Positions 4,798-5,099 of a stretch of 5,099 nucleotides of DNA are shown here, in pieces (positions within the stretch are counted from its first letter, which is position 1; the number at the start of each line of letters is the position of its first letter). The translations under genes and the position numbers were made by a program. This DNA is from Propionibacteriaceae bacterium (GTDB taxonomy: Bacteria > Actinomycetota > Actinomycetes > Propionibacteriales > Propionibacteriaceae): NCBI GenBank assembly GCA_003158895.1, contig PMLO01000091.1, positions 1 to 5,099 on the forward strand, in the 5' to 3' direction. Below the pieces are notes generated by a model, which worked only from the letters and a program-made list of their open reading frames with translations, had not been told where the DNA came from and searched no databases.

Positions 4798-5099
4798 TTA
4801 GCGTGATTTCGCTGCAGGGCGGGTCCCAAGGACCTTGGTGAGGATCCACGCGCCCGTCAGGCAGGCGATGCTGGCCAGCCAACCCAGCCCGACGAGGATC
4901 ATCGTTTGGGTATCTCGATCCTCGAAGGGCGTCAGGGATTGACCTCCTACCACCACCCGCCCGTCGCTTCCTGCCCGGGCGACCACGGCGAACCGCAAAC
5001 CGGCTGCCGGCTGCCACGTGACCTTGTCCTGCCCGTGCAGACGGGCCGTCGTCAGAACGCCAGCGGGCACCACTGGCAGAGCACCGTTGCGCACGACAG
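4798..5099 (-). CDS. C-terminal end of a membrane protein resembling a sensor-kinase extracytoplasmic/TM segment (N-terminus outside window)
   Basis: The frame ends at TAA (4800-4798 on the minus strand) and stays open to the right edge; the GTG at 5094 is not a supported start, so the gene is treated as partial. The visible 98 residues (numbered from that GTG) contain a soluble part with W27-Q-P-A-A-G-L-R-F-A-V-V-A-R and G-R-V-V-V-G-G-Q-S-L (45-54), then a hydrophobic segment at about 65-87 (TMILVGLGWLASIACLTGAW), then a basic tail T-R-P-A-A-K-S-R. The pattern 'V-V-V-x-G-x-S-L ... D-R ... hydrophobic helix' resembles the region before the second membrane helix of actinobacterial histidine kinases, with the tail cytoplasmic by the positive-inside rule. 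No HAMP or kinase domain follows: the reading frame stops 11 residues after the helix, and the 200 bases beyond encode none. It could be a stand-alone two-helix membrane protein or a truncated kinase gene. Function is not established. Confidence 0.55.
   Translation of the reverse strand, partial: VVRNGALPVVPAGVLTTARLHGQDKVTWQPAAGLRFAVVARAGSDGRVVVGGQSLTPFEDRDTQTMILVGLGWLASIACLTGAWILTKVLGTRPAAKSR

Noticed and set aside
1..5099. CRISPR array, IS element or transposase
   Set aside because: No regularly spaced identical repeats with unique spacers, no transposase motifs, and no terminal inverted repeats were seen; the repeats found are the RCC1 coding repeats and short attachment-region motifs.

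Overview
The window looks like chromosomal DNA of a high-GC actinobacterium. All coding regions have strongly GC-rich third positions, the best promoter candidate gives a leaderless mRNA, and the protein families (AbiEi/AbiEii pair, pSAM2/L5-type integrase, short excisionase-like HTH protein) are typical of actinomycetes. Genus cannot be fixed from this sequence.

Bases 1 to about 3405 read as the right-hand end of an integrated mobile element. From the left: the last 53 codons of an excisionase-like HTH protein (+), 261 bp with no recognisable gene, an AbiE type IV toxin-antitoxin/abortive-infection operon (+; AbiEi antitoxin-repressor, then AbiEii nucleotidyltransferase toxin with a 4-base ATGA overlap), and a tyrosine integrase (-) converging on it. 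A 13-bp perfect inverted repeat lies across the predicted abiEi promoter and ends one base before the predicted leaderless GTG start, as expected for autorepression by AbiEi. Between the integrase start and base 3405 is a repeat-rich strip with three helically phased GCATCC units and paired motifs containing CTAG, a plausible integrase/excisionase binding region.

Bases 3405-3428 are the exact 3' portion of a tRNA (T-loop, 3' T-stem strand, 3' acceptor strand, discriminator A, CCA), most likely tRNA-Pro, without any 5' half. A strong hairpin terminator follows. This is what the displaced 3' end of a tRNA gene looks like at the far end of an integrated element, so 3405-3428 is read as the attachment site and the border between element (left) and host chromosome (right). 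The intact tRNA gene and the other end of the element should lie to the left of this window.

The host side holds a complete seven-repeat RCC1-like beta-propeller protein (+) and, converging on it, the C-terminal end of a membrane protein (-) that runs off the right edge. A hairpin lies between the two.

No wholly new system is apparent. The most informative parts are the element border and the AbiE promoter/operator layout. The AbiE pair is the only defence-like cargo visible.
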